From assembly GCF_000212735.1 (NCBI RefSeq), contig NC_015510.1, positions 5,953,001 through 6,017,000 of the forward strand: DNA of 64,000 bases. The letters run 5' to 3'. Made by a program: the position numbers and the translations under genes. Shown one piece after another: positions 1 through 8,360 of this stretch. Every line of letters begins with the position of its first letter. Positions within the stretch are counted from its first letter, which is position 1. The stretch is from Haliscomenobacter hydrossis DSM 1100 (GTDB lineage Bacteria; Bacteroidota; Bacteroidia; Chitinophagales; Saprospiraceae). The notes below the pieces were generated by a model. That model ran no database searches and was not told where the DNA came from. It saw only the letters and a list, made by a program, of their open reading frames with translations.

Positions 1-1
1 C

Positions 2-1201
2 AACACGCCCAATGTAGCCAGCGTTAGAGAGGCCATCAATCAACTGACTGCCCAAGCCAATTTCAGCCAGGGGGTAGAAGTAGGGGAAACCAGGATAGAG
101 ACCGTTTATTCATCTGAAGATGTAGCCTTGGTTATGGACGTTCATGCGCGCAGTTTGATGGGAAGCATCGGCAGTTCAGTTTCGTATACCACCGATGCCA
201 ATAAGTTAACCCTTGTAAAGATCATTAGACAACGTTACTACAGCGTTGACGTAGTACCTCCTGCCATTTCTCAGGATTTTTTTGCCGATCCAAACACGGC
301 CATCTCACCAAATTGGACCTACATCAGTTCGGTTAAGTATGGTCGAATTGGGATTTTAGTGATGACTTTTGAATCAAAAAGCCAACAAATCGAAGCCAGT
401 TTAGAAACCAAACTGCGGGGATTAATTGGTAGTGTTTCTGGTTCTATTGACTCAGAAATCGCCAACAAATTCAAGAGCATCAATGTTCAAACCTTTCAGT
501 TTGGTGGCCCGCCCATGAATATTGCTGGAGGCTCGATGGCCAGTCTAGCCGCAGTTCAAGAGATTTTCCAGCGATTTGACAACTGGACAAAAAAGCCCGT
601 AAACAACCCTCAACCGATCGCGTATTCCCTGCGCTTTGTACAATATGAAAATGGTGGGCCAGCGATCGCTAGTTTACAATCAACCCTAAACTATAATGCA
701 CGCCGCTGTGTAGAATTCCGCCCAAAATTAGAAGTTACACTCAAAGAAATCAAGTGCATCAGAGCTGATGATGGCGATGGTGGATCGGGCGAAGACATCT
801 ACTGTATGTTGACCAGTAAAGCATTTACAGGCGATGGAGTTCAGCGGGTGAATGCCTTGTTCAACCAGCCGGAAGTAGTACTGAACCTTAAAGATTGTGC
901 CACCCGCTCGATCAACACGGGCGGATCTTATCTGGTGCCCAATGCTACACGCCTCTATGATATACCCAGTGATGATCGATACTTTAGGGTTACGATTGGT
1001 GGAGACATTGACGAAGATGACAACTGCGGCGTGACAAATACGGGCAGTGATGATGAATACAATGATGAGGGCGGGGTACGTACCCAAAGAACCATTGAAT
1101 ACAAAGACATCGGCACCAATTTAACCACGGTTGTTTTTGACCACAAAAGTGGTAATTCACACATTCAACAAGTGTGGACCCTGCGAAAAGTATACCAATA
1201 A
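2..1201 (+). CDS. Cholesterol-dependent-cytolysin-like pore-forming protein (5' truncated by window)
   Basis: The reading frame is open from base 2, so the true start lies outside the window; the in-frame TTG at 128 is internal. The visible part resembles domains 1-3 of thiol-activated cytolysins: a YYSVDV segment, then a YISSVKYGR motif equivalent to the cytolysin YVSSVAYGR strand, then FQFGGPP and a PIAYSLRFVQ segment close to the family's PISYTSVFLK. The last 150 or so residues are unlike classical domain 4: I see no Trp-rich undecapeptide, but a Cys- and Asp-rich tail. This matches the CDC-like (CDCL) proteins known mainly from Bacteroidota, which are thought to need proteolytic activation or a partner. 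A role in attacking other cells is inference. The fold assignment is fairly safe; membrane target and activity are unknown. A hairpin follows the stop and a putative protease gene lies downstream. Confidence 0.75.
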   Translation, partial: NTPNVASVREAINQLTAQANFSQGVEVGETRIETVYSSEDVALVMDVHARSLMGSIGSSVSYTTDANKLTLVKIIRQRYYSVDVVPPAISQDFFADPNTAISPNWTYISSVKYGRIGILVMTFESKSQQIEASLETKLRGLIGSVSGSIDSEIANKFKSINVQTFQFGGPPMNIAGGSMASLAAVQEIFQRFDNWTKKPVNNPQPIAYSLRFVQYENGGPAIASLQSTLNYNARRCVEFRPKLEVTLKEIKCIRADDGDGGSGEDIYCMLTSKAFTGDGVQRVNALFNQPEVVLNLKDCATRSINTGGSYLVPNATRLYDIPSDDRYFRVTIGGDIDEDDNCGVTNTGSDDEYNDEGGVRTQRTIEYKDIGTNLTTVVFDHKSGNSHIQQVWTLRKVYQ

Positions 1202-1219
1202 ACGGCGCAGCAGCAGCGA

Positions 1220-1254
1220 GCTATGCAACTGATCAAAACGATCAGGTGCATAGC
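1220..1254 (+). repeat. Hairpin after cytolysin-like gene, copy 1 of a shared element
   Basis: Arms gctatgca...tgatc and gatca...tgcatagc flank a short A-rich loop with one internal mismatch. The same core recurs at 2795-2826. There is no U-run, so this is either a weak terminator or a 3' stability element. Confidence 0.6.
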
Positions 1255-1292
1255 CAATTTAAAATTATTTGCTAGCAAAAAATAACGACGTC

Positions 1293-2789
1293 ATGAACTC
1301 AATTTTAAATAAATCAATATGTTTATTGTTGTTTTTTCATAGTTATTTGCAACTTTGCGCCCAAAATCCCTCAACCATCAATGGTAGTATTACCATGTCA
1401 GAGGAAACCTTGCAAGCCCTGAGTAACCAACATGGGCCAAATCTGTTTAGAACGGGTATGGGTTTCGAGGTTTGGAATGTGGTCTATCGAGATGTTTTAA
1501 GCAATGAGGGCGTACCAATCACCCGTGTCTACCTCAATCAAAAAGTACCCGGTGTAGTGATAACGCCTACAATTGGACTAGCACAAGGGAGCAAAAACAT
1601 TACTTTCACCGTTGCGGGCATTCCGCCACAAGGTGATTTTATCCTGCTGTATTATTTCAATACCTATCCTCCTCAATTTAAAGTTTTTAAGGCAGGCAGT
1701 AGGCTCAATGACGGCAGCAATCGTAAAGGTTTGCGTTATGCGACCAATGCGCCCTTGAAAATTGGACGAGGAAAGAAATATGGGGCAATCTCTATCTTGC
1801 CAGCTCGACTAAATCCAAGCTATACAATGGCCATACAAGCCAGTACGACAGATTCCGACGCTTGGGGTCTTGGTGACATTTTTGATTTCTTTGAAGATCT
1901 TGCTCAAACAGTTTGGGAAGGGGGTAAAACACTAGCAGGTGTGTTTGTTGATGCCACAGGCACAATCATTGTGCAGGCTTATGGCATTGGGCAGGCACTT
2001 TTTACCGACGACGGAGTGATCATCCCACGTTATCGGGAAATTACAGCGGCAGAATACAATTGGGCCAATACTAAAATTTTTAATGGGAATTTGCCCCCAA
2101 AAGACAAAATCATCATCACCAACTTGCTGGGGTTCCAGAAGCGGGCATTCGTATGGCCTACTGGTCATGGCAAAATATTAATGAACCTGGGGAAACAAGG
2201 CTACGATAATCCACAAAATTTACGACTTGATAAAGGCTACATCCAAGGCCAGGTATTCGCCCATGAATTGACCCATGTATGGCAGATCTACCATACTGCC
2301 GACATCAGTTTTACCCTCAATGGCTTAAAGACTCAAGTATGTGATTTACTGGGGAACAATGCATATCAGGTCGATTGTGGCAAATCATGGGGGCAATACA
2401 ACATTGAACAACAAGCCACGCTGTGCGAAAAATGCTTCCGTGCTCGTGAAGGCGGCACTGCGAACACCTGTCAGGAGACTTACGTTGAAGCCAATATTCG
2501 CAAAGGGGTGAATTTTCCAAACCCTAGATCAGCTGCCTGCCAAAATTTAATCAATCAAATAGCCGCTAAAACTACAGCGCTAAACAACCGGGCAGATGCA
2601 ATATTAGCCGAGCGCAAAAGAAACGGCTTACCTGTAGAGTCACAAATGATCATGAGCCCCACTACTGGTAAACCCATGAGGGTGGAGTATGTACCTCCTG
2701 CTATTCTAAACGCCGACGCACAATATGTTCAAATTAAAAATGAGCTAGCTGCGCTTAACCAACAGAAAGCAGCAACCAATTGCGAATAA
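1293..2789 (+). CDS. Secreted protein with gluzincin-like HExxH motif
   Basis: I chose ATG at 1293 over the upstream TTG at 1269 because it gives a clean signal peptide: a short polar start, a LLLFF hydrophobic core and a CAQ cleavage site. No family is recognised for the N-terminal half. In the C-terminal half the sequence AHELTHVWQ carries HExxH with the H-V-W-Q context seen in secreted zinc-protease-like domains, and a downstream NIEQQA supplies a plausible third zinc-ligand glutamate. Several cysteines follow. It lies 91 bases after a CDC-like cytolysin gene on the same strand and both end in the same hairpin, so co-expression is possible. A role as the protease that matures the cytolysin is speculation. 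It could also be a catalytically inactive zinc-binding domain or a toxin/anchor domain. Confidence 0.6.
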   Translation: MNSILNKSICLLLFFHSYLQLCAQNPSTINGSITMSEETLQALSNQHGPNLFRTGMGFEVWNVVYRDVLSNEGVPITRVYLNQKVPGVVITPTIGLAQGSKNITFTVAGIPPQGDFILLYYFNTYPPQFKVFKAGSRLNDGSNRKGLRYATNAPLKIGRGKKYGAISILPARLNPSYTMAIQASTTDSDAWGLGDIFDFFEDLAQTVWEGGKTLAGVFVDATGTIIVQAYGIGQALFTDDGVIIPRYREITAAEYNWANTKIFNGNLPPKDKIIITNLLGFQKRAFVWPTGHGKILMNLGKQGYDNPQNLRLDKGYIQGQVFAHELTHVWQIYHTADISFTLNGLKTQVCDLLGNNAYQVDCGKSWGQYNIEQQATLCEKCFRAREGGTANTCQETYVEANIRKGVNFPNPRSAACQNLINQIAAKTTALNNRADAILAERKRNGLPVESQMIMSPTTGKPMRVEYVPPAILNADAQYVQIKNELAALNQQKAATNCE

Positions 2790-2794
2790 AAGGA

Positions 2795-2826
2795 TATGCA
2801 CTTGATCAAAAACGATCAGGTGCATA
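2795..2826 (+). repeat. Hairpin after HExxH gene, copy 2 of a shared element
   Basis: Arms tatgcac-ttgatc and gatcag-gtgcata pair with a single G-U wobble around an AAAAAC loop. The core is nearly identical to the hairpin at 1220-1254. It sits between a plus-strand gene and the convergent minus-strand kinase operon, so it may end transcripts from either side. Confidence 0.6.
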
Positions 2827-2838
2827 ACTTCAATCATA

Positions 2839-4863
2839 TCATGCAAGACCAGGCACCACGATGTCGTACCCTTTTCCCTCCGGACAAGCATTCAGTTTTC
2901 CTCCATAACTTTCGATGAAGGTTTTGATCAAAGAAATGTCCCAATAGGGTTTGGAATAAGTTAGGTTTTGTGTCAGTCTTGCGACAGCATCAATTTCCTG
3001 TACATCAGCAAGCCGGATGGTGACCCCTTCCTCGGTTCTCCAGGCGCTTAAACTAATTGGAAATGCTAGTTGATCAGGGCGATGCACCATGATTAAAAAC
3101 AAGTTGCGCAGGGCCATTTTGAGCATGGTCAGATCGCCATACAAGTACAAATCTTCAGGAATGTGATAAATGATGGGTGCCAATGAACCATCGTTCAGGA
3201 GGCGTAAGTTCTTGTCCAGCTCATCGGTCAGGGATTTGAGTTGAAATTCCTGGCGCAAGGGTTGGTAGTATTGCATTTGTACCCGTGCGGTGAACAGTAA
3301 ATCCTCCATCAAGGTAATGGTACGCACGGTTTGTTGGTGCAATTGGACTAAAATAACTGATTCCTGGGATTGCGTAAAGGACTTCGAGCTTTGGTTTAAA
3401 TTGGCCAAAACACTTTGAATGCTTTGCAGGGGTGCCCTCAAATCGCGCGCAATAGCGGCAAAGAGTTGATCTTTGATTTGATTGAGGTCCAGCAGTAGTT
3501 TTCTTTGGGTGTCGATGTCTATCCCTTTCTGGGTGAGTATTTTATTAGCGGCCTGGCGTTGTCGATAAAGCGAATAGATGCCCAGCCCGATGAGGAAGAC
3601 CAACCCCACCGTAATCATCATGATGTACTTCCACCATTTTACTTTGTTCAGTCGACCTGCATAATACTGATCCAGGTTTTGTTGGGCTTCCAGCACAGAG
3701 AATGCTTCCAGTCGATTGGTCGATTCGGCTTTGGTGTCGTCTGAAAAAATGCTGTCGCTGATCATGCGGGCTTGTTTCAGGGCCTCGAGGCTGGGCTGGT
3801 ACTGTTTGAGCTTTTTTAGCACCGCAGAATAGGTGCGCAACACCAATGGTTGCAGGGTCTGAATTCCCTTATTTTGGGCAATGGACAAGGCATATTTGAC
3901 GTAATGGTGGGCCGAGTCGAGCTGTCCCAAATGTAAAAAAATGCGCGCCATATTTCGACAGGCTATGGTTTGTACCTGCGCATCTTCATTCAACATACTG
4001 AGGTGATGTGCCCTGCGTGCAAAAGGAAGACCAAGTTTGGGGCGATTGTCGAGCAGATAAAGATCACTCAGATTGGCACAGGCACTGGCGATGAAATAGT
4101 TCAAACCAAAAGGTTCGGTTTCCTGTAGTGCACCTTGTATATAATTGATCGCTATATCATTCTTTTTTTTGTGGCGATATACGGTACCCAGGTTGCTCAA
4201 GGTCATCGCTTTTACGGTAGGAGAAACAATCGTTTTTAGCTCTTTAACATTCAGTTTTAACAGATATTCTGCTTTTTCAAATTGTTGGAGTGAAACATAA
4301 GATTCCGCTAGATTGGCGCGGGTATGGCATTTGAGGTTCAATCCGGTGGGGCTTTTTTTGCATAAGGCTATGGCGCGGTAAGCATATTCCATGGAGGTTG
4401 GATAATCTCCTTTCAATGCAAAAACATTGGCCATATTTGAAAAATTCAGGGCCATGATCAAGGGTTGTTCTTCGATGTCGATCAAGTCACTGGATTTGAG
4501 GTAGTAATAAAGGGCCTTATCCAGGTCAGCTTCATCAAAATACTCGTTGCCTTTGTTTCCAAAGGCTCGGGACATCAACACCTTATCGTTTAAGTTTTGC
4601 GCTAGATTTAGCGCTTGATTATTGTAAGCATAGGCCTCGGCAAAGTTGGAGTACATGAGCTGGTCGTGTAAATCAAGCAAAACCCGCGCTTTTTCTGACC
4701 TGATCTCGGTTTGTGGCAACCTTTTTTTTAATGCTGCAAGTTTTTGCGGGTTGTAGGGGGTGAGTTGGGCGTACGCAAGCAGGCCTCCGAACAAGAGTAC
4801 CAGAGTACTGATTATTGAAGCTAAAGGGATCCGACTTGTGTGAAAAAATCTCAATGTTTTCAC
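2839..4863 (-). CDS. TPR histidine-kinase-like protein lacking all catalytic motifs (pseudokinase)
   Basis: The order is an N-terminal hydrophobic segment (about 13-32), tetratricopeptide-like helices (about 55-390), one membrane helix (about 412-432) and a dimerisation/ATPase region (about 455-674). It is a paralogue of the upstream gene with the same architecture and length. The dimerisation motif reads IARDLRAPL where the paralogue has ISHDLRSPL, so the phospho-acceptor histidine is Arg473. The ATPase domain has lost the N-box asparagines, the DxGxG loop and the GxG lid. It should therefore neither bind ATP nor autophosphorylate in the standard way. Its start lies 14 bases after the upstream kinase stop, implying one transcript. 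It may act as a regulatory partner of that kinase (inference). Lengths are intact, so this is not an ordinary decaying gene. Confidence 0.8.
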   Translation of the reverse strand: MKTLRFFHTSRIPLASIISTLVLLFGGLLAYAQLTPYNPQKLAALKKRLPQTEIRSEKARVLLDLHDQLMYSNFAEAYAYNNQALNLAQNLNDKVLMSRAFGNKGNEYFDEADLDKALYYYLKSSDLIDIEEQPLIMALNFSNMANVFALKGDYPTSMEYAYRAIALCKKSPTGLNLKCHTRANLAESYVSLQQFEKAEYLLKLNVKELKTIVSPTVKAMTLSNLGTVYRHKKKNDIAINYIQGALQETEPFGLNYFIASACANLSDLYLLDNRPKLGLPFARRAHHLSMLNEDAQVQTIACRNMARIFLHLGQLDSAHHYVKYALSIAQNKGIQTLQPLVLRTYSAVLKKLKQYQPSLEALKQARMISDSIFSDDTKAESTNRLEAFSVLEAQQNLDQYYAGRLNKVKWWKYIMMITVGLVFLIGLGIYSLYRQRQAANKILTQKGIDIDTQRKLLLDLNQIKDQLFAAIARDLRAPLQSIQSVLANLNQSSKSFTQSQESVILVQLHQQTVRTITLMEDLLFTARVQMQYYQPLRQEFQLKSLTDELDKNLRLLNDGSLAPIIYHIPEDLYLYGDLTMLKMALRNLFLIMVHRPDQLAFPISLSAWRTEEGVTIRLADVQEIDAVARLTQNLTYSKPYWDISLIKTFIESYGGKLNACPEGKGYDIVVPGLA

Positions 4864-4877
4864 TGCGATATGCTGTT

Positions 4878-6911
4878 CTAAGTTTGTTTAAGGGGTAAAA
4901 TGATGGTAAAGGTACAGCCTTGATTGGTTGTACACTCTCCCAAGAGTTTTCCGCCTTGATTTTCAATAAATTGCTTTACCAGAGAAAGACCCATTCCCGA
5001 GCCCACTTCCCCTTTGGTGCCAAAGCGTGACAATTGGCCTTTGAGGGCTTTATCGAGTTGTTCAGGGTTCATTCCGATGCCATAATCTTGGATTTGGATG
5101 GCACATTCATGGTGTTCCTGATGGGCGCGGATTTCTACGGCTTGTCCGGCATGTGAAAATTTCACCGCATTGGCCAGTATGTTGCGCAGGGCCATCCTGA
5201 TCATTCCTGGATCACTGTACAAGGTAAAATCGGGATGGATTTTATTGTTAATGAGCACTGTTTTTTCCAAAAAAATAAGTTGAACGGCTTCACTGAGTTC
5301 GGCTACAATCGGTTGGAGTTTGAACTCTTTTTTGCTGGGTTGATAGCTGTTCATTTGTATTTTGGCCCAGTACAAGAGGTTTTCGAGCATTACGCTGGTT
5401 TTGGCCGTTTGTTGGTGCAAGAGTTCTAGCCAGCGCCTTCGGTCAGAGGGGGCAAGATCCGGTTCATTGAGGGTGTCTAGTACGGCCTGGATGGCCCAAA
5501 GCGGAGAACGCAAATCATGAGAAATTACGGCAAAGAGCTGATCTTTGACTTGACTGAGTTGCTCCAGCTGGTTCTTTTGGTCTTCAATTTGGGCATTTTG
5601 CTGTTTGAGCTGACGGTTGGCTTTTTGGCGGATTTGAATTTTAAACAAAAGAAAAAGGCTGATTAAAGCGGCCAGAAATACGGTCAATAACATGGCGTAA
5701 CGAATAAAACGTTCTCTTCGGAATTTATCTTCAAAAACCTCTTCTAATTCCCTTACCGCCCGGCGAATGGTCATTTCCTGCCGCAAACGTTCCGCTTTTA
5801 ATTTTTGTGCACCACTGGCAATGCTGTCTTCCAGCGCTTGCGCTTTTTCCAGGGCTTGCAATGCCTCGAAGGGTTTATTTTGTTGGGTTAAAATATTGGC
5901 CCGCTGAACCCAAATGTCTCGCTCGGTGGTATCCCGACCTTTGAAAAGTGCTCCATCTAAGGCCATCGTATTGTACCACAATGCTGAATCCAGTTTATTT
6001 TCGCTAAAAAAAGCTTGGGCGATGAGGCAATTACCGCAGTTTACCGCATTGGAGTCCCGGAGTTGGAGGGCAGTTTCTTTTTTCTTTACGCCATATATTT
6101 TAGCCTTTTCGATGCTGTCCAGGAGCAAACTCACCCGGCTGAGGTCACCCAAAATATCCATTTTCAGGTTGTCAAAATGGTTTGTGGTGGCAATTGTATA
6201 GGCACTTTTTAAGGCAATCAGGGCAGCGCGGTATTTTTTTTGCGCTTCTTGATTTTGTCCGGTGGCGTATAGAATGTCGCACAAATCGAAGGGGAGGTTG
6301 GCTTTTTTGGCCAAAGCTTCCCCTTTCATCAGCGCTTCCGAGGCCAGAAAATACTTTTTCATTTCCAAGTTGCAGCGGCCAATATGGGTATATAATTCAA
6401 CTCGAAGGGGGATGTTTGGTAAAGTCTGTTTCTGCAATGTATTGATTCCCAAATGGTAATATTCTAGTGCTTTTTGGTGATTCCACTGGCGTTGAAAAAT
6501 GTTGCCCAAGTCGAGGTATACGTTGCTTTGATGGGTATACTTGCGGGCTTTTTGAAAATATTCTGCTGCGGTGATGAGGCTTTTTAAAGCATATTCTATA
6601 TTGAGGCTGCGGTCGGCAATTTTGCCCTTTAGCTGGTAATATCTTCCCCAGCTAATGTCACGATTCAACTGCTTTACCAAGGGATTTACTTCAGCAAGGT
6701 GAATTTTAGCCCGGCTGAGATCGGAGTCAAGTTCTTTTTCAATTAAAGCCCAATAAGCATTGATTTTTTGTTCGATAGACAAGGTCGAGGATGGTGTAAT
6801 CGATCCTGATTGGGCCAATGACTCAACGGGTCTTATGCCCCACATACTCAAGCAGCCCATTAGCATCAATACCATATTTTTGCCGGCATAAATGCGCCGT
6901 CGTTTCTCCAC
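4878..6911 (-). CDS. TPR-containing membrane sensor histidine kinase
   Basis: A signal peptide ending near SLAQ is followed by TPR-like helical repeats (about 45-360), a coiled region, a membrane helix (about 404-425) and a cytoplasmic kinase core. All motifs are present: H-box ISHDLRSPL with His465, N-box RNILANAVKFS (Asn577/Asn581), DYGIGM at 609-614 and GSGMGL at 637-642. This is the Bacteroidota type of periplasmic-TPR histidine kinase, which autophosphorylates and signals to a response regulator; no response regulator is encoded nearby. It is the first gene of a two-gene minus-strand unit with a motif-less paralogue 14 bases downstream. The signal sensed is unknown. The kinase call is firm. 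Confidence 0.9.
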   Translation of the reverse strand: MEKRRRIYAGKNMVLMLMGCLSMWGIRPVESLAQSGSITPSSTLSIEQKINAYWALIEKELDSDLSRAKIHLAEVNPLVKQLNRDISWGRYYQLKGKIADRSLNIEYALKSLITAAEYFQKARKYTHQSNVYLDLGNIFQRQWNHQKALEYYHLGINTLQKQTLPNIPLRVELYTHIGRCNLEMKKYFLASEALMKGEALAKKANLPFDLCDILYATGQNQEAQKKYRAALIALKSAYTIATTNHFDNLKMDILGDLSRVSLLLDSIEKAKIYGVKKKETALQLRDSNAVNCGNCLIAQAFFSENKLDSALWYNTMALDGALFKGRDTTERDIWVQRANILTQQNKPFEALQALEKAQALEDSIASGAQKLKAERLRQEMTIRRAVRELEEVFEDKFRRERFIRYAMLLTVFLAALISLFLLFKIQIRQKANRQLKQQNAQIEDQKNQLEQLSQVKDQLFAVISHDLRSPLWAIQAVLDTLNEPDLAPSDRRRWLELLHQQTAKTSVMLENLLYWAKIQMNSYQPSKKEFKLQPIVAELSEAVQLIFLEKTVLINNKIHPDFTLYSDPGMIRMALRNILANAVKFSHAGQAVEIRAHQEHHECAIQIQDYGIGMNPEQLDKALKGQLSRFGTKGEVGSGMGLSLVKQFIENQGGKLLGECTTNQGCTFTIILPLKQT

Positions 6912-7271
6912 GTCAATAAAATTTTGATGTTCACAGTAATGAGGGGAAAACTTGCAAAAAAGGATGCAGCAAGCAGCAGAAAGTCTTCAGTAAAAAATAA
7001 GGTACATTGGTAAAAGATTTCCCTTAGTTTAGAAAATAAGGGAAGCTTACAATCATTTGTACCGTACTTTAGTGCTGTCAAAAAAGAGTTTCTTTTCATA
7101 GTAAAGCAATCCTCAAAAGATATCGTGCGAATCTAAAGTATTTGCATCAAAAATTCAAGTATTACAGTGTTCTATTGTTGGCGCCCTGCTTTCGGGGCGT
7201 TTTTTTTTATGTTTTATAAACAATATACAAACGATTATTTTCGCGAATTTTGAAAAAAAGTGGCCAATCTT
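6912..7271. other. Divergent intergenic region with an unexplained plus-strand terminator
   Basis: This 360-base gap separates the minus-strand kinase operon from the plus-strand DUF3667 gene and must hold both promoters; I found no exact TAnnTTTG box. It contains an 8-bp hairpin (ttccctta/taagggaa, 7019-7044) and a terminator-like stem with a T-run at 7182-7209. No convincing protein is encoded. Confidence 0.4.
7182..7209 (+). terminator. Orphan rho-independent terminator
   Basis: The stem cgccc/gggcg around a tgctttc loop is followed directly by about ten T residues on the plus strand. No plus-strand gene lies upstream; the neighbouring gene is transcribed away from it. It could end a small RNA or act as a leader attenuator for the gene starting at 7272. 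Confidence 0.6.
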
Positions 7272-8324
7272 ATGGAAGAAATAGATGCAACGATAAAGAA
7301 ATGTTACAACTGTGCAGAAGCTTTACCTCAACATGCAAAATATTGCTTGCGCTGTGGACAAAAACACAGCAAGGGTTTGGTGACCTTGCCTCAACTTTTC
7401 GCCGAATTGGTTGACGCTGTATTCAACATTGATTCCAAATTATACCGCACTTTGTTGCATATTTTTATCCCGGGCAAGTTGACACAAGAATATTTTAAGG
7501 GTCGGCAAGTGCGTTACGTAAGTCCACTGCGTTTTTTCTTTTTTTGGGGGGTGGTCGCGTTTGCATTGATGGCCAGTTTAGGGGGAAATCTGATTAATCT
7601 TCAGGAAAATATGGATTCCAGCTCTAGGCTTGGTAAGGCTTACGCTGAAAAATTCAACGTGACTTTTGATTCTGTGGCCAGTGTATTAAACCAGGAAATT
7701 AGGATCAATAAAAGTGCTAGTATTTTGTTGGATTCTTTGCGGCATCGTTTGCAGGTGGGCAAGAAAGATTCAAGCCAACTGGGCTACTTTTTACTCAAAG
7801 ATGGGGCTTTTTCGCCTCAATCGCTTGTCCTTTCCAATGCCGATGTATTTACCCTTGATGCGGCTAGCATTTGCAACAAATACAAGGTGGAGGGTAGTCT
7901 ATCACGCTTTCAGGTACAGCAGGGGGTCAAATTGATTCGAGACCCTGAAGGCTACTCCAAATTCGTACTGGGCAGTTTTACCTGGATGCTGCTCGTGATG
8001 TTGTTTGCCGTGGCACTAGCCTTGAAATTCATCTACATTCGTCGGAAAAGGTACTATGTCGAGCACCTGATTTTTTCCATGCATTGCCATGCTTTTACCC
8101 TCATGCTGATCGCCATTGGATTGATTTTCAAGGTAAAAGAAGGCGCTTTTTGGGGCGCTATTTCATTGGCAGTTGGACTGTACTTGTGGTTGGCGATGAA
8201 GCGATTTTATGGCCAGCGCTGGGGTAAAACGTCCCTGAAATTTTTCCTGGCAACTTCGGCCTACTTGTTCATTTTTGTCTTTGCGCTGGGCATCACTTCC
8301 CTCATTGGCATCGCATTGTTTTGA
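7272..8324 (+). CDS. DUF3667 family membrane protein with N-terminal zinc ribbon
   Basis: I prefer ATG at 7272 to the GTG at 7260; it yields a 350-residue protein. Near the N-terminus two CxxC pairs (CYNC and CLRC) form a rubredoxin-like zinc ribbon. Then comes the DUF3667 signature: LYRTL, PGKLTQEYFKG and a YVSPLRFFFFWG segment leading into the first membrane helix. A soluble middle region (about 110-230) is followed by four hydrophobic stretches in the last 130 residues. The family is common in Bacteroidota and has no established function. It is followed 36 bases later by gatB, which seems to have its own promoter. Confidence 0.75.
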   Translation: MEEIDATIKKCYNCAEALPQHAKYCLRCGQKHSKGLVTLPQLFAELVDAVFNIDSKLYRTLLHIFIPGKLTQEYFKGRQVRYVSPLRFFFFWGVVAFALMASLGGNLINLQENMDSSSRLGKAYAEKFNVTFDSVASVLNQEIRINKSASILLDSLRHRLQVGKKDSSQLGYFLLKDGAFSPQSLVLSNADVFTLDAASICNKYKVEGSLSRFQVQQGVKLIRDPEGYSKFVLGSFTWMLLVMLFAVALALKFIYIRRKRYYVEHLIFSMHCHAFTLMLIAIGLIFKVKEGAFWGAISLAVGLYLWLAMKRFYGQRWGKTSLKFFLATSAYLFIFVFALGITSLIGIALF

Positions 8325-8332
8325 GGTTTTGC

Positions 8333-8340
8333 TATATTTG
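8333..8340 (+). promoter_or_regulatory. Predicted -7 element for gatB
   Basis: TATATTTG is an exact match to the Bacteroidota TAnnTTTG element and ends 20 bases before the gatB ATG. I see no well-spaced -33 TTG. Confidence 0.4.
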
Positions 8341-8360
8341 CGCCCGAAAACCAACACACT

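Noticed and set aside
6866-7099. Possible 77-residue minus-strand gene upstream of the kinase
   Set aside because: It has no recognisable motifs, has low-complexity composition and overlaps the kinase signal-peptide region.
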